Positions 26,363 through 34,710 of a stretch of DNA of 52,882 bases are shown one piece after another. The notes beneath the pieces were generated by a model. It made no database searches. It was not told the origin of the DNA and saw only the letters and a list, made by a program, of their open reading frames with translations. A program made the position numbers and the translations under genes. The number at the start of each line of letters is the position of its first letter. Position 1 is the stretch's first letter. This stretch comes from an uncultured Prevotellaceae bacterium (GTDB lineage: Bacteria > Bacteroidota > Bacteroidia > Bacteroidales > Bacteroidaceae), in the NCBI GenBank assembly GCA_902799765.1, contig CADCBZ010000009.1, positions 40,684 to 93,565 on the forward strand, in the 5' to 3' direction.

Positions 26363-26755
26363 ATGGCAACAACACCAGTAGTAATGAAGATCCAGGACTA
26401 TAAAGATCGTGAAGTCCAGATGGTATCTTATGAGTTTGATCAGGAGACAGACCGCGAAGGTCAGATGACAGGTATCCCCCGTTTCCAGATGCTTCGTGTT
26501 CGTGTAAAGGCTCTGAACGACGGTACACCCGAACTGATGGCCTGGATGTGTGACCGTTTCTTGAAGAAGGACGGTGAGATTCAATTCTTGGAGACCAAGA
26601 CTCTGAAGGTGATGAAGACCATCAAGTTTACCGGTGCTTACTGCGTAGATTTCGAGGAAAACTGGGCAGATAAGGAAGGCCACTACGAGGAGATCCTCAT
26701 TTCTTGCCAGAACATTGAGGTCGGCTCTGTGAAGTTCGAGAATGCATGGGCATAA
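26363..26755 (+). CDS. tssD: T6SS tube protein TssD (Hcp), tandem copy 1
   Basis: 130-residue Hcp of the Bacteroidota type: VSYEFDQETDREGQMTGIPR, RVRVKALNDGTPELMAWM, then FTGAYCVDFEENWADKEGHY and EEILISCQNIEVG. This is the standard tube subunit pattern, with no extension for an effector. It is 57 nt after tssC and 55 nt before a close paralogue at 26811; the two align along their whole length and look like a tandem duplication followed by divergence in the second quarter (PRFQML versus VRGGQI). Confidence 0.92.
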   Translation: MATTPVVMKIQDYKDREVQMVSYEFDQETDREGQMTGIPRFQMLRVRVKALNDGTPELMAWMCDRFLKKDGEIQFLETKTLKVMKTIKFTGAYCVDFEENWADKEGHYEEILISCQNIEVGSVKFENAWA

Positions 26756-26810
26756 CTTGAACATATCGTTAAAAGTTTAGTAGGATTAAAATTAAGAAAG
26801 GAAATATATT

Positions 26811-27209
26811 ATGGCAGAGAATGTAACACCGGTTGTGCTGAAGGTTAAGGACTTTGCACCCCGTGAGGTATTGTTGGTAAACTACAAGTTTAACCAGGCC
26901 ACTGATCAGGAAGGTCAGGTAGCAGGTATCGTTCGTGGTGGACAGATTACTATCCGCGTGAAGGCGCTGAATGATGGTAACCCCGAGTTGCTGGCTTGGA
27001 TGATCGATCCGGCTGCTCCCCATGACCTGGAGATTGAGTTCGAGAACACGAAGGACGGTTCAGCCATGAAGACCTTGAAGGGTACCGCTTGCTACTGTGT
27101 ACACTACAAGGAGTATTGGGCTGACGGCGAGGAGCACTACGAGGAGATCCTGCTCAGCTGTCAGAAGCTCGAGAATGGTCCCGTAGCATACGAGAATCCT
27201 TGGAAGTAA
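26811..27209 (+). CDS. tssD: T6SS tube protein TssD (Hcp), tandem copy 2
   Basis: 132-residue paralogue of the preceding gene: VNYKFNQATDQEGQVAGIVR, RVKALNDGNPELLAWMIDP, GTACYCVHYKEYWADGEEHY, EEILLSCQKLENG. It keeps the GGQI-type loop usual in Bacteroidota Hcp, which copy 1 lacks, so this copy is perhaps the main tube protein. A strong stem-loop follows at once (27219-27256), which would favour accumulation of mRNA for tssC and the two hcp genes over the downstream structural genes. Confidence 0.92.
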   Translation: MAENVTPVVLKVKDFAPREVLLVNYKFNQATDQEGQVAGIVRGGQITIRVKALNDGNPELLAWMIDPAAPHDLEIEFENTKDGSAMKTLKGTACYCVHYKEYWADGEEHYEEILLSCQKLENGPVAYENPWK

Positions 27210-27218
27210 TCACTTACA

Positions 27219-27256
27219 TTATCTGGACTCGGCCCTAAACGGGCTGAGCCAGATAA
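27219..27256 (+). other. Stem-loop between hcp and PAAR-like gene
   Basis: TTATCTGGACTCGGCCC, loop TAAAC, GGGCTGAGCCAGATAA: a stem of about 16 bp with one bulge and one mismatch. It is not followed by a T-run, so it is more likely an mRNA stabiliser or partial terminator than a full stop. It sits exactly where expression should drop, from abundant tube/sheath proteins to low-copy tip and baseplate proteins. Confidence 0.75.
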
Positions 27257-27270
27257 TTAAATAGAAAGAT

Positions 27271-27657
27271 ATGGGTAACTTTGTAACTCAGGGAGCTGTG
27301 CTCCAGTGTAGTTTTGGCTTGTCTCCGTGTACATTGGTTATTACCGTGCCTTCAAGACCAAAGTGCATGAATCTGTTGATGGCTGTGACGACGGATTTTA
27401 CGGTAACTAATATTCCTTCATTCGGCATGTGTCAGTCGTTGTCTAATCCGACTGTTTCCTCTGCTACTTCTGCAGCCATGGGTGTGCTGACACCGATGCC
27501 CTGTGTGCCAGTGATTTCATCTCCCTGGTCGCCAGGCAGTTCTCAGGTGAAGGTGGGTGGTATTGCTGCACTGACTGACAACAGCAAGTGTATGTGCTCT
27601 TATGGCGGTAACATCTCTATTACCAGTCCTGGCAATACGATGGTAACTGGAAAATAA
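27271..27657 (+). CDS. PAAR-like tip protein (DUF4280 type)
   Basis: 128-residue protein rich in Cys, Pro, Ser and Gly: NFVTQGAVLQCSFGLSPCTL, MPCVPVISSPWSPGSSQVKV, NSKCMCSYGGNISITSPG. This is the pattern of the DUF4280 PAAR-like family, small cones that sharpen the VgrG spike. It starts 14 nt after the stem-loop and 4 nt before the next gene. No effector domain is attached. Confidence 0.85.
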   Translation: MGNFVTQGAVLQCSFGLSPCTLVITVPSRPKCMNLLMAVTTDFTVTNIPSFGMCQSLSNPTVSSATSAAMGVLTPMPCVPVISSPWSPGSSQVKVGGIAALTDNSKCMCSYGGNISITSPGNTMVTGK

Positions 27658-27661
27658 CTGC

Positions 27662-29017
27662 ATGCAGAAAAGACTACTAGTAATCTTACTGATTGCAGTA
27701 CTATCCCTGCCTTGTGTCGCACAGAAAATCAGCATCGGGCAGTTTAAGCGGGTCAAATTCGACCTTGCTACGAAGAAGTTTTTTCATGTAGATAAGAAAA
27801 TGGCGACCTTGGACTTGAAGACCGACGAGAAAGGATTCACTTTCAAGGCCGATGGAAAGACACCGATAGCGGCCCAGGAGGGTGATGGGAAAATCACCTT
27901 ATTAGCTCCTCATAAGACCGCTTACCTGCTGGTGCAGCATCCAGATTACGGACAGTTGATGTGGAAGGTGCCCGGCAAGGGATTGAGGAAGAAAAAACAT
28001 TACCAGGCTATCATGCAGACTGATAAGCCTGGGAAAGAATATAAACTGTCGAAGCAATGGGTGGTGTTCCAGGTTATTCCTGAGAATGCCATTTTGCAGG
28101 TAGATAGTACAGTTGCACTCGTTAGAAATGGGCTCGCCCAGTTTAATCTCCCATTAGGGAAGCATGGCTACCATGTAGAGGCTCCATTCTACGAGGAGCT
28201 GTCTGATACGGTAGAGGTTGTGGATAGCGCAAAACTCGTGGTGCCAGTTGTGTTGCAATCGGTCTATTCCTATCTGACTGTAAAACTACCAGTCTTGGCG
28301 GGACGCATCTATATTGATGGACAGCCCATAGGGAAAGGCGAGGCAACAAGTAGTCGTCTGCAGCCAGGTGATCATCAGGTGATTGTGATGCAGGATAAAA
28401 CCTGCTATGCAGACACGGTGGTTAATTTGGGAGTCGGAGAGAAACGGATCCTAACTTTGAAAGCAGATGATCTGAAAGCCAGACCGTTGATGACACGAGG
28501 CATTACGCCTGGGATTCTAAAGGAGTCTATCGACTCCACAACTATCGACTCTACGGCTTTGGCCGCGAATGTCCCAGAGGACTCTTTGAAGGCTCAGGTG
28601 ACCATTACAGCACCGGATGAGGAAACACAGATATTGCTTAATAGGGAGCCTTTGGCTTATGGAAAATGGGAAGGAAAGTTGGCACTGGGATTCTATGCTG
28701 TCAGCACGTTGAAGGAAGGTTTGGAATCAAAGCAGATATTCCTGTGGGTGGACGATATGCTCCCGAAAATACTCGACATGAGTCTGCCGAAAGCCAGCTA
28801 TGGTGTGCTGAACATTCATAGCAACGTGGTGGGAGCCACCATTATCCTGAATCGGGTAGAGGTTGGTGTCACACCGTGTATTCTGGAGAACCTGCCGGCA
28901 ACGGTGGCGTGTAAGATACAGTTGAAGAAAGCTGGTTATCATGATGCCAAATTGACGGTGATGCCTGTGCCGAATGACATGTTGGATGTAGAACTTAATA
29001 TGAAACCAGATAACTAA
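27662..29017 (+). CDS. Exported PEGA-domain protein in the T6SS operon
   Basis: 451 residues with a signal peptide (MQKRLLVILLIAVLSLPCVA). At about 380-450 there is a clear PEGA repeat (YGVLNIHSNVVGATIILNRV, GVTPCILENLP, KKAGYHDAKLTV), and a related unit at about 200-265 (GRIYIDGQPIGKGEATSSRL). PEGA domains are small beta-sandwiches on envelope proteins, often near peptidoglycan or S-layers. It lies between the PAAR-like gene (4 nt) and the E1 gene (3 nt), so translation is probably coupled. It probably acts in the periplasm as part of the envelope-spanning complex; equivalence to a named Tss protein is not established. Confidence 0.72.
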   Translation: MQKRLLVILLIAVLSLPCVAQKISIGQFKRVKFDLATKKFFHVDKKMATLDLKTDEKGFTFKADGKTPIAAQEGDGKITLLAPHKTAYLLVQHPDYGQLMWKVPGKGLRKKKHYQAIMQTDKPGKEYKLSKQWVVFQVIPENAILQVDSTVALVRNGLAQFNLPLGKHGYHVEAPFYEELSDTVEVVDSAKLVVPVVLQSVYSYLTVKLPVLAGRIYIDGQPIGKGEATSSRLQPGDHQVIVMQDKTCYADTVVNLGVGEKRILTLKADDLKARPLMTRGITPGILKESIDSTTIDSTALAANVPEDSLKAQVTITAPDEETQILLNREPLAYGKWEGKLALGFYAVSTLKEGLESKQIFLWVDDMLPKILDMSLPKASYGVLNIHSNVVGATIILNRVEVGVTPCILENLPATVACKIQLKKAGYHDAKLTVMPVPNDMLDVELNMKPDN

Positions 29018-29020
29018 CCG

Positions 29021-30154
29021 ATGAGTGAATGCCTAAAACAACAGCAAGTCTCGGCTGCCCATGTGATGGTGGTCGGATGCGGTGCCCTAGGAAATGAGGT
29101 GCTGAAGAACTTGGTACTGTTGGGTGTGGTACATCTTGTCGTGGTTGATTTTGATGTGGTGGAGGTTAGCAATCTGTCTCGCTCCGTGCTCTTCTCGAAA
29201 GCTGATGCTGATGCGCATCGTCTGAAGGTAGAGGTGATTGCTGAGCGCGTGAAAGCTATGAACCCCGCTATTGAGATCCAAACCATCTGTGGCGATGTGG
29301 CCTATGATGTAGGACTTTCACTGATCCGCCGGATGGATGTGGTCATCGGTTGTGTGGACAGTCGTTGGGCGCGCTATTGCATTAATCGCTTATGCATGCG
29401 CGCGGGTGTGCCTTGGGTGGATGGTGCCATCGAGGAACTTGAAGGAACGGCGCGGGTTTTTATACCTGGTAAGAACTGCTATGCCTGCAATTTAGGTCCT
29501 GAGGGCCTGGGTGACATGGCAAAGCGAATGTCGTGTACAGGTGTGATCCGTCGGCATGAGCAAACGGGTACTGTACCGACAACCTCACTGATGGCGTCGG
29601 TGATCGGTGCTGTGCAAGTGCAGGAGGCAATGAAGTTGGTTCATCAGGATGCCTTGGAACAGGGAACATTTACCTCTCTTTGTGGAAAGATGTTCTACTA
29701 TGACGGGCAGCATCTGACTACTAAACTTCTCGACTTCCAGGCTTATGATGATGACTGTGCCGTCCATACGTGTTGGACACCGATCCGACCATCGGCACTT
29801 TCAAGGCAGTTGTCGGTATCAGAGGCACTTTGTCTGATAGGACAGATGATAGATGCCCAGTCGGTGATCCTCTGTTTGGAGAACGACTGTTTTGTGGATT
29901 ATGTGACAGAACGCGCAAATGATCGTCGTACGGATGTTATGCGCCCCGGTCATGCTGTAGAAGCCTTCGTGGAGGCGGATGCCAACTTGCGTGGTGTACC
30001 TCTTAGTGGCCTTTATCAGCATGAATACAGAGAGATCGATGCCGATTTTCTTTATGGAGAATTGACACTGGCACAGTTAGGTATTCCCAGTCATGACGTG
30101 CTGCATATAGTGGCCGATGGACAGGATTATTATTTTGAATTGAACGAACAATGA
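29021..30154 (+). CDS. E1-like ubiquitin-activating enzyme (ThiF/UBA family)
   Basis: 377-residue E1-fold adenylyltransferase, predicted to adenylate the C-terminal Gly of a ubiquitin-like protein and pick it up as a thioester. The nucleotide-binding VVGCGALGNEVLKNL (residues 17-31) and VDFDVVEVSNLSRSVLF (42-58, with the NLxR motif) are clear, as is the CVDSRWARYCINRLC segment. CYAC (153-156) may help bind zinc. MSCTGVIRRHEQTGTVPTTS places C172 where E1 enzymes keep the catalytic Cys in the crossover loop. A further domain of about 120 residues (about 255-377) could recruit the E2 or the Ubl. The 3' end overlaps the next gene by 4 nt. MoeB/ThiF roles are unlikely given an E2 and Ubl in the same operon. 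Confidence 0.88.
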   Translation: MSECLKQQQVSAAHVMVVGCGALGNEVLKNLVLLGVVHLVVVDFDVVEVSNLSRSVLFSKADADAHRLKVEVIAERVKAMNPAIEIQTICGDVAYDVGLSLIRRMDVVIGCVDSRWARYCINRLCMRAGVPWVDGAIEELEGTARVFIPGKNCYACNLGPEGLGDMAKRMSCTGVIRRHEQTGTVPTTSLMASVIGAVQVQEAMKLVHQDALEQGTFTSLCGKMFYYDGQHLTTKLLDFQAYDDDCAVHTCWTPIRPSALSRQLSVSEALCLIGQMIDAQSVILCLENDCFVDYVTERANDRRTDVMRPGHAVEAFVEADANLRGVPLSGLYQHEYREIDADFLYGELTLAQLGIPSHDVLHIVADGQDYYFELNEQ

Positions 30155-30939
30155 TTATCAATAGGAATATCAGTCAAATCAGGGCCGAAGTGCTGCTGAA
30201 TTATCTCTATCCTGAGATGAACGGGAAGTGGATGGTTCAGGGCAAGGGTACGTTCTACAGAAACTACAATCAGGATGTTCTCGCCGTTTACGAGAAGGAG
30301 AACAAGGTTCTGCTGACGCGTGATGGTTTCCTGCGTCTGTTGCCAGAAGGGCTGCTGACACGTGATGATGATCTTCGTGGAGAAGACTTCTCAGAGAAGT
30401 TTAAGGAGTTGGAGTGGCGCAGAGAACTGCTGAGTGAGTCATTTGCTCCCTTCGATACCTATGTGTTTCGGAAGAAGCTGGAAATTGAGCGTCAGGTATC
30501 GGAACTCCTGGACCAGAAACTGAGTTATCTGTTGAAGGAATATTTCAACTTTGATATTGAAGCAGAGCAGAGCGAACTGGTAAAAGAGGCTGCGGTATTA
30601 TTACCGTTTGTCAGTCGTTGGCGGGGTAATCTCGGTTTGGTTGGAAACATACTGGGGGCCCTGATGCATTGTGAGGTGGAGACAATAAAAGGTCGTTATA
30701 GTCCTATTGATACGACTCGTCTTTGGTTGCCTCAGGTGACATATAAATTGCTGATTCCGGGGTTGACAAGTGCCACTTACCTGGAGTTGAGAAAATCGTT
30801 GGAACCATTAACTGCTTTCCTGAAGGAGTGGTTGATTCCTTTCGATGTGAGATGTGTGATAGAGATAAAACAGCACATGATTCCTCAGAACCCTGACGGA
30901 AGTATGACGCTGGATTATAATACAGAACTGAATCAATAA
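30151..30939 (+). CDS. tssG: T6SS baseplate protein TssG-like
   Basis: 262 residues, no signal or membrane segment. The ending (YLELRKSLEPLTAFLKEWLI then FDVRCVIEIKQH) and the WRGNLGLVGNILGALMHCEV segment resemble TssG, which pairs with TssF and TssE in the T6SS baseplate wedge. Position supports this: tssK, tssE and tssF follow on the same strand with gaps of 9-15 nt. The family is very divergent in Bacteroidota, so the call is partly by elimination. The ATGA overlap with the E1 gene implies translational coupling between the E1 and a baseplate protein. Confidence 0.6.
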   Translation: MIINRNISQIRAEVLLNYLYPEMNGKWMVQGKGTFYRNYNQDVLAVYEKENKVLLTRDGFLRLLPEGLLTRDDDLRGEDFSEKFKELEWRRELLSESFAPFDTYVFRKKLEIERQVSELLDQKLSYLLKEYFNFDIEAEQSELVKEAAVLLPFVSRWRGNLGLVGNILGALMHCEVETIKGRYSPIDTTRLWLPQVTYKLLIPGLTSATYLELRKSLEPLTAFLKEWLIPFDVRCVIEIKQHMIPQNPDGSMTLDYNTELNQ

Positions 30940-30951
30940 ATCAGTAGGGTT

Positions 30952-32145
30952 ATGGATCTGAATTCAAAAATTAACTGGTTGCCAGGCATGGAGATTACAG
31001 CACAGACTTTCATCGGTCTGGAGGAAAAGTTGGATTTCCAGCAGCAGATTGCCATCCGTGCAGCATTGGGAAGTACGCAGATGGGCATGTTGCCTGGGAC
31101 GGAACTGAGTTGTAAGGGCGTTTTTGTCAAGAATACATTTGAGGTGGAGGACCTGCGATGTATGGCTCTGTTACCGTCTGGTAAGATAATAGACGCTGAT
31201 GAGAAAGCTGTCGTTCCTATTCCCATGCTGTTTGGTGACAGTTACTACCTGACGATTGGTATTAGCGATACGACGACATCCTTCGAAAAAGAAGGTGTGC
31301 CTTATCTTCGTCCGCATTATGAATATGCCCTTCTCTCGTTGGAGGAGGCGGAGTCACAGGATGTGATGCCGTTGGTACACTTCAATGTCAAGGACGGTAT
31401 GTTCTCTATTGATACTGGCTATATACCGCCTTGTCTGCTCATGACGGGTAACCAGCAGTTTGTCACCTCTGTGGAGAGATACGTCAATAAACTGAGCACC
31501 ATCACCTCTCATCAAAATCTCGAGGAAGGCGACGGTAAGCGTGCACTTCTACACTATCTCTTCATCATGAAAGGATACAGTCAGCGTAACAGTGTGCATG
31601 ATTTCCTGATGCTGTTGCAAGAGATCGCCCATGCTGTCGATTATTATATCATTAGCCCAAATACAGAGCAACCCATCGTCATCCCACAGCCAAGACAGGT
31701 GGATGTCATGAAGTGGCTGAACTGGTTTGAAGATTATCTGACGGGTGCGGTGGCCGTGCTTGACAAAGTGGTGTTGGTGGATAACACCATCGACTACGAA
31801 GCCCTTCTGAGACAGGCGAAGGCAGAACTATATGCCCAGTTGCATGAGGAGCTGATTGTGAAACTGCTTGAGGAGACGAAGGAGAAGCTCATCGCCCTGG
31901 TGAAGGAAGAGATGCAGAATGCGCTGGAGCAGCAGACTCAGACGCTCACCAACTATATCAACAACCAGATGAAACCGATGCTGATGGAGGAACTCCGTAC
32001 GGAGATGAACCATTCTCTGAGTCTGATGGAGGAAGACTTGAAGGATCATCTCTACGAGCGTCTTTACCAAGAGCTCTTCGAGCACCTGTTCAATGCACTC
32101 TATGTGCCTGAGCCGGAAAGTGAACGTTTTGTACCATTGATTTAA
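30952..32145 (+). CDS. tssK: T6SS baseplate adaptor TssK
   Basis: 397 residues starting MDLNSKINWLPGMEITAQTF, the TssK signature (normally WxxGMfLxPqHF) that anchors it in the baseplate; TssK trimers link the wedge to the membrane complex. The middle is beta-rich, with the shoulder domain up to about residue 180. Residues of about 285-385 are an unusually long, Glu/Gln-rich coiled coil (YAQLHEELIVKLLEETKEKL) that is not typical of proteobacterial TssK. The end (PEPESERFVPLI) could be a docking peptide. Encoded 12 nt after tssG. Confidence 0.78.
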   Translation: MDLNSKINWLPGMEITAQTFIGLEEKLDFQQQIAIRAALGSTQMGMLPGTELSCKGVFVKNTFEVEDLRCMALLPSGKIIDADEKAVVPIPMLFGDSYYLTIGISDTTTSFEKEGVPYLRPHYEYALLSLEEAESQDVMPLVHFNVKDGMFSIDTGYIPPCLLMTGNQQFVTSVERYVNKLSTITSHQNLEEGDGKRALLHYLFIMKGYSQRNSVHDFLMLLQEIAHAVDYYIISPNTEQPIVIPQPRQVDVMKWLNWFEDYLTGAVAVLDKVVLVDNTIDYEALLRQAKAELYAQLHEELIVKLLEETKEKLIALVKEEMQNALEQQTQTLTNYINNQMKPMLMEELRTEMNHSLSLMEEDLKDHLYERLYQELFEHLFNALYVPEPESERFVPLI

Positions 32146-32154
32146 ATAACGCTT

Positions 32155-32610
32155 ATGGCATACCTGTCAATACCTCTGAAAGTTGTCAAAAACGGCCTAG
32201 CCCGTGAGAACAAGATTAAGCGCTCGATTGACGAGGCGCTGAATATGTTGTTGACTACGCCGTGCTATAATAGTATTGGAGATTCCAAGTACGGTTTCGT
32301 CTTCAATAATATGCGTTTCGAGATCTTCGATGAGCATGAAGGTGTGATCTACAATTCGGGTGATACGCTTTATGAGAATGGTCTGCGTGATCTCTATTCC
32401 AAAAAGATCTCTGGTTCCTCGAAGAATATGAATACCTTTGCAGCAGAGCTCAAAGAGGCTGTGAAGGTTTACGAGAAGCGACTCGAAGAGGTGGCTGTGA
32501 CGATGACATATATCCGTGAAGAGCGTTTGGTCTATATCACGATAAAAGGAGTGATTACCTCCACTAAGCAAGACTATTTGTATAAGAGTACGCTGCGCGT
32601 ATGGAAATAA
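32155..32610 (+). CDS. tssE: T6SS baseplate protein TssE (gp25-like)
   Basis: 151-residue protein of the T4 gp25/TssE type, which initiates sheath polymerisation on the baseplate. The fold is recognisable from an N-terminal helix (KRSIDEALNMLLTTP), GDSKYGFVFNNMRFEIFDEH, a long helix (NTFAAELKEAVKVYEKRLEE) and final strands VTMTYIREERLVYITIKGVI. It lies 9 nt after tssK and 15 nt before tssF. Confidence 0.78.
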   Translation: MAYLSIPLKVVKNGLARENKIKRSIDEALNMLLTTPCYNSIGDSKYGFVFNNMRFEIFDEHEGVIYNSGDTLYENGLRDLYSKKISGSSKNMNTFAAELKEAVKVYEKRLEEVAVTMTYIREERLVYITIKGVITSTKQDYLYKSTLRVWK

Positions 32611-32625
32611 TAAAGATTTGGAAGC

Positions 32626-34365
32626 ATGAAACAGACAATATTTGAAAATAAGCAGAGGGCTGAGGAACTGCTGCAGGAGGCCATCCGTATTTGGCGGAGC
32701 AGTGATCATCCTGACCAGTTGGAAGGCATCGAACAGGATCCGGTTTTCTCGTTGCTCCTGACTGCATTGGCTTTTCAGTCGAATGAGTTGGAGAACGACT
32801 TGGACCAAATGAAGAGCGATGTGCTGGAGGAGTTCTCAAAGATGCTGATTCCTTATGAGATTGGTCATGCCATTCCTGCAACGGCAGTTGTCCAAGCCTC
32901 CTTGCAATCTGGTATTTCCAGTATGGAACTCACACAGGATCATGTGTTCACGCTGACGGATACGGAAGCACATTTCATTCCTCTGCTCAGGACCCGAGTG
33001 CTTAATGCAAACATCCGCTCGATTGTTAGAATGGATGGCCGACGCTGGAAGGTATCGTTGAAGTTCGATGGTCCTGTCACTGACCTCACCGGTCTTAGTT
33101 TTGTGGTGAAAAACCGTAGCTTCAAAGATCTTAAGGTGACGGTAAAGGGACAGATTCTGCCGTTAGTCAGTCCTTGGGAGTTTTCTGAACTGCCGCTCTC
33201 GCCTTGCTTCGATATCGACACCGTGCTTTACAACGGCTCTCAGACCTATAATGCTTCTGTATCGTGTCTGGATCTGTTTGCCCGTCAGAATGTCAGAATC
33301 TATTGTGTGAAGAGTCATCAGTACAAGAAGATCATACCAGTAGAGATGGAGAGTGTCGATATGGTATTTGAGTTCTCAGGTATTAAGGATGACTTTGTGT
33401 TTGACAAGGACAATCTGATTCTGAATAGTATCATTCTGGTGAATGCAGAGGTGCGTACTGCAGACCTCTCTTCCAATACCCCCATTGTCAGGGTGGCAGG
33501 TTTCCAGAGTATCGGTACCGAGGTGGATAGTACCAGTCAGCAGTTCCTACACATGTTACGACCTTCTACCGACCAGATATTCGGACAGTTCCCCGTAGAA
33601 GTGCGTAAGATGAGTGCCGATCGTTTCAATCAAGGTCGTCTCGTGGTATTGTTGAATACCCTTATCAGTCGCTACTATACTGATTTCTACGCCTTCCAGT
33701 CATTGCGTGAGGAGGCAAACGATAAAGTGATATATAGTCTGATAGAGACGTTGACACGTATGCGTGATGCAGCCCGTTCGAATGTCGAAGAGCGAATCCC
33801 TGGTGTCTATCTGATGTTGAATCCGCGTGCGGCAGACTTCCGCAATGACGTCTCGCTATCCCTTTCCTATGTCACCACTTTAGGATCGGCCGTTAATGAT
33901 CAGCTTTCCGATGACAGTACCTTCCAGCCGCCAGCAGGTTTTAGTAATACCTCTGTACGACTGATTGCCACACCTGTGCCAGGTAGTGACGAGGTGCGTG
34001 ATCAGTTGGAGGAGGCAAGTCTGTCGCGTTACTATATGATTACCAACGATCGTCTGGTGACCCCGTCCGACATGAAACTGTTCTGTTATATGGAGTTGAT
34101 GACGCGTTACGGCATCACCCGTCAGATGGTAAAGAGCATTACTGTCAGTCATCGTCAACAGCAAGACAGGCTGCAGGCAGGTTATGAGATACTTGTCGAG
34201 ATCCTGTTGAATGAGAATGCGTTTATCCGCCGTGGCTTCGAGGAGAAAATTCCGCAGGCAGAGACGTTGATGCAGGCGATGATGAGTGTCAGGAGCACGA
34301 ACATCTACCCGATACAGGTAACGATTACAATAGATAAAACTGAAAAATCAGAATTGAATAATTAA
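32626..34365 (+). CDS. tssF: T6SS baseplate protein TssF
   Basis: 579-residue TssF/VasA-type protein, the main wedge component. The N-terminus (DPVFSLLLTALAFQSNELEN, EEFSKMLIPYEIGHAIPATA) matches the family's opening, where paired hydrophobic helices precede the first beta domain. The remainder is beta-rich and ends in TNIYPIQVTITIDKTEKSEL. Length is close to the usual TssF size. The gene is 11 nt upstream of the ubiquitin-like gene, tying baseplate synthesis to the conjugation genes. Confidence 0.85.
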   Translation: MKQTIFENKQRAEELLQEAIRIWRSSDHPDQLEGIEQDPVFSLLLTALAFQSNELENDLDQMKSDVLEEFSKMLIPYEIGHAIPATAVVQASLQSGISSMELTQDHVFTLTDTEAHFIPLLRTRVLNANIRSIVRMDGRRWKVSLKFDGPVTDLTGLSFVVKNRSFKDLKVTVKGQILPLVSPWEFSELPLSPCFDIDTVLYNGSQTYNASVSCLDLFARQNVRIYCVKSHQYKKIIPVEMESVDMVFEFSGIKDDFVFDKDNLILNSIILVNAEVRTADLSSNTPIVRVAGFQSIGTEVDSTSQQFLHMLRPSTDQIFGQFPVEVRKMSADRFNQGRLVVLLNTLISRYYTDFYAFQSLREEANDKVIYSLIETLTRMRDAARSNVEERIPGVYLMLNPRAADFRNDVSLSLSYVTTLGSAVNDQLSDDSTFQPPAGFSNTSVRLIATPVPGSDEVRDQLEEASLSRYYMITNDRLVTPSDMKLFCYMELMTRYGITRQMVKSITVSHRQQQDRLQAGYEILVEILLNENAFIRRGFEEKIPQAETLMQAMMSVRSTNIYPIQVTITIDKTEKSELNN

Positions 34366-34376
34366 AGAGATAAGAT

Positions 34377-34694
34377 ATGGAAGAATTCTTTTTGGATATC
34401 TCGTACAAGAATAAGACGGTCCGTTTCAAGGTTGTGAATCCGGATGCCCCACTCGCTACGCTGATGGACAACCTGCGTCACGCTATCGGTGAAGACGGTC
34501 GTCTGATTTTTGACTTTCCGTCGATTGATCAGACGGGTGCGCCCTTGGACTATTTCTTCGGAAAGGAAGACCCACAGGTGCATGAGATCAGAGTGATGCG
34601 TCCACGTATCGGTCGTGAGGATCAGAAACTGGCCGATTATAATGTGAAGAACGGTGATCTGGTATATCTGGTGCCGGATCCTATTCCAGGATGA
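34377..34694 (+). CDS. Ubiquitin-like protein ending in glycine
   Basis: 105-residue beta-grasp protein. It reads as strand-strand-helix at the start (FFLDISYKNKTVRFKVVNPD, then a helix around LATLMDNLRHAI) and closes with VHEIRVMRPRIG and LADYNVKNGDLVYLV, a strong ubiquitin-like pattern also seen in YukD/EsaB proteins. The chain ends PDPIPG, so a C-terminal Gly is exposed without processing. Between the helix and the later strands there is an insert of about 20 residues relative to ubiquitin. Expected to be activated by the E1 at 29021 and passed to the E2 encoded 16 nt downstream. The substrate is unknown. Confidence 0.85.
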   Translation: MEEFFLDISYKNKTVRFKVVNPDAPLATLMDNLRHAIGEDGRLIFDFPSIDQTGAPLDYFFGKEDPQVHEIRVMRPRIGREDQKLADYNVKNGDLVYLVPDPIPG

Positions 34695-34710
34695 GTAAGG
34701 CTTGAGCGGT

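Noticed and set aside
27714-27720. TGTCGCA within the PEGA protein signal-peptide region
   Set aside because: Inside coding sequence, no second copy at 19 nt and no promoter 52 nt downstream; taken as chance.
29021-30154. Reading the E1-like gene as moeB or thiF (cofactor synthesis)
   Set aside because: No molybdenum- or thiamine-synthesis gene is nearby, while an E2 and a Ubl are in the same operon, and a catalytic-Cys loop is present.
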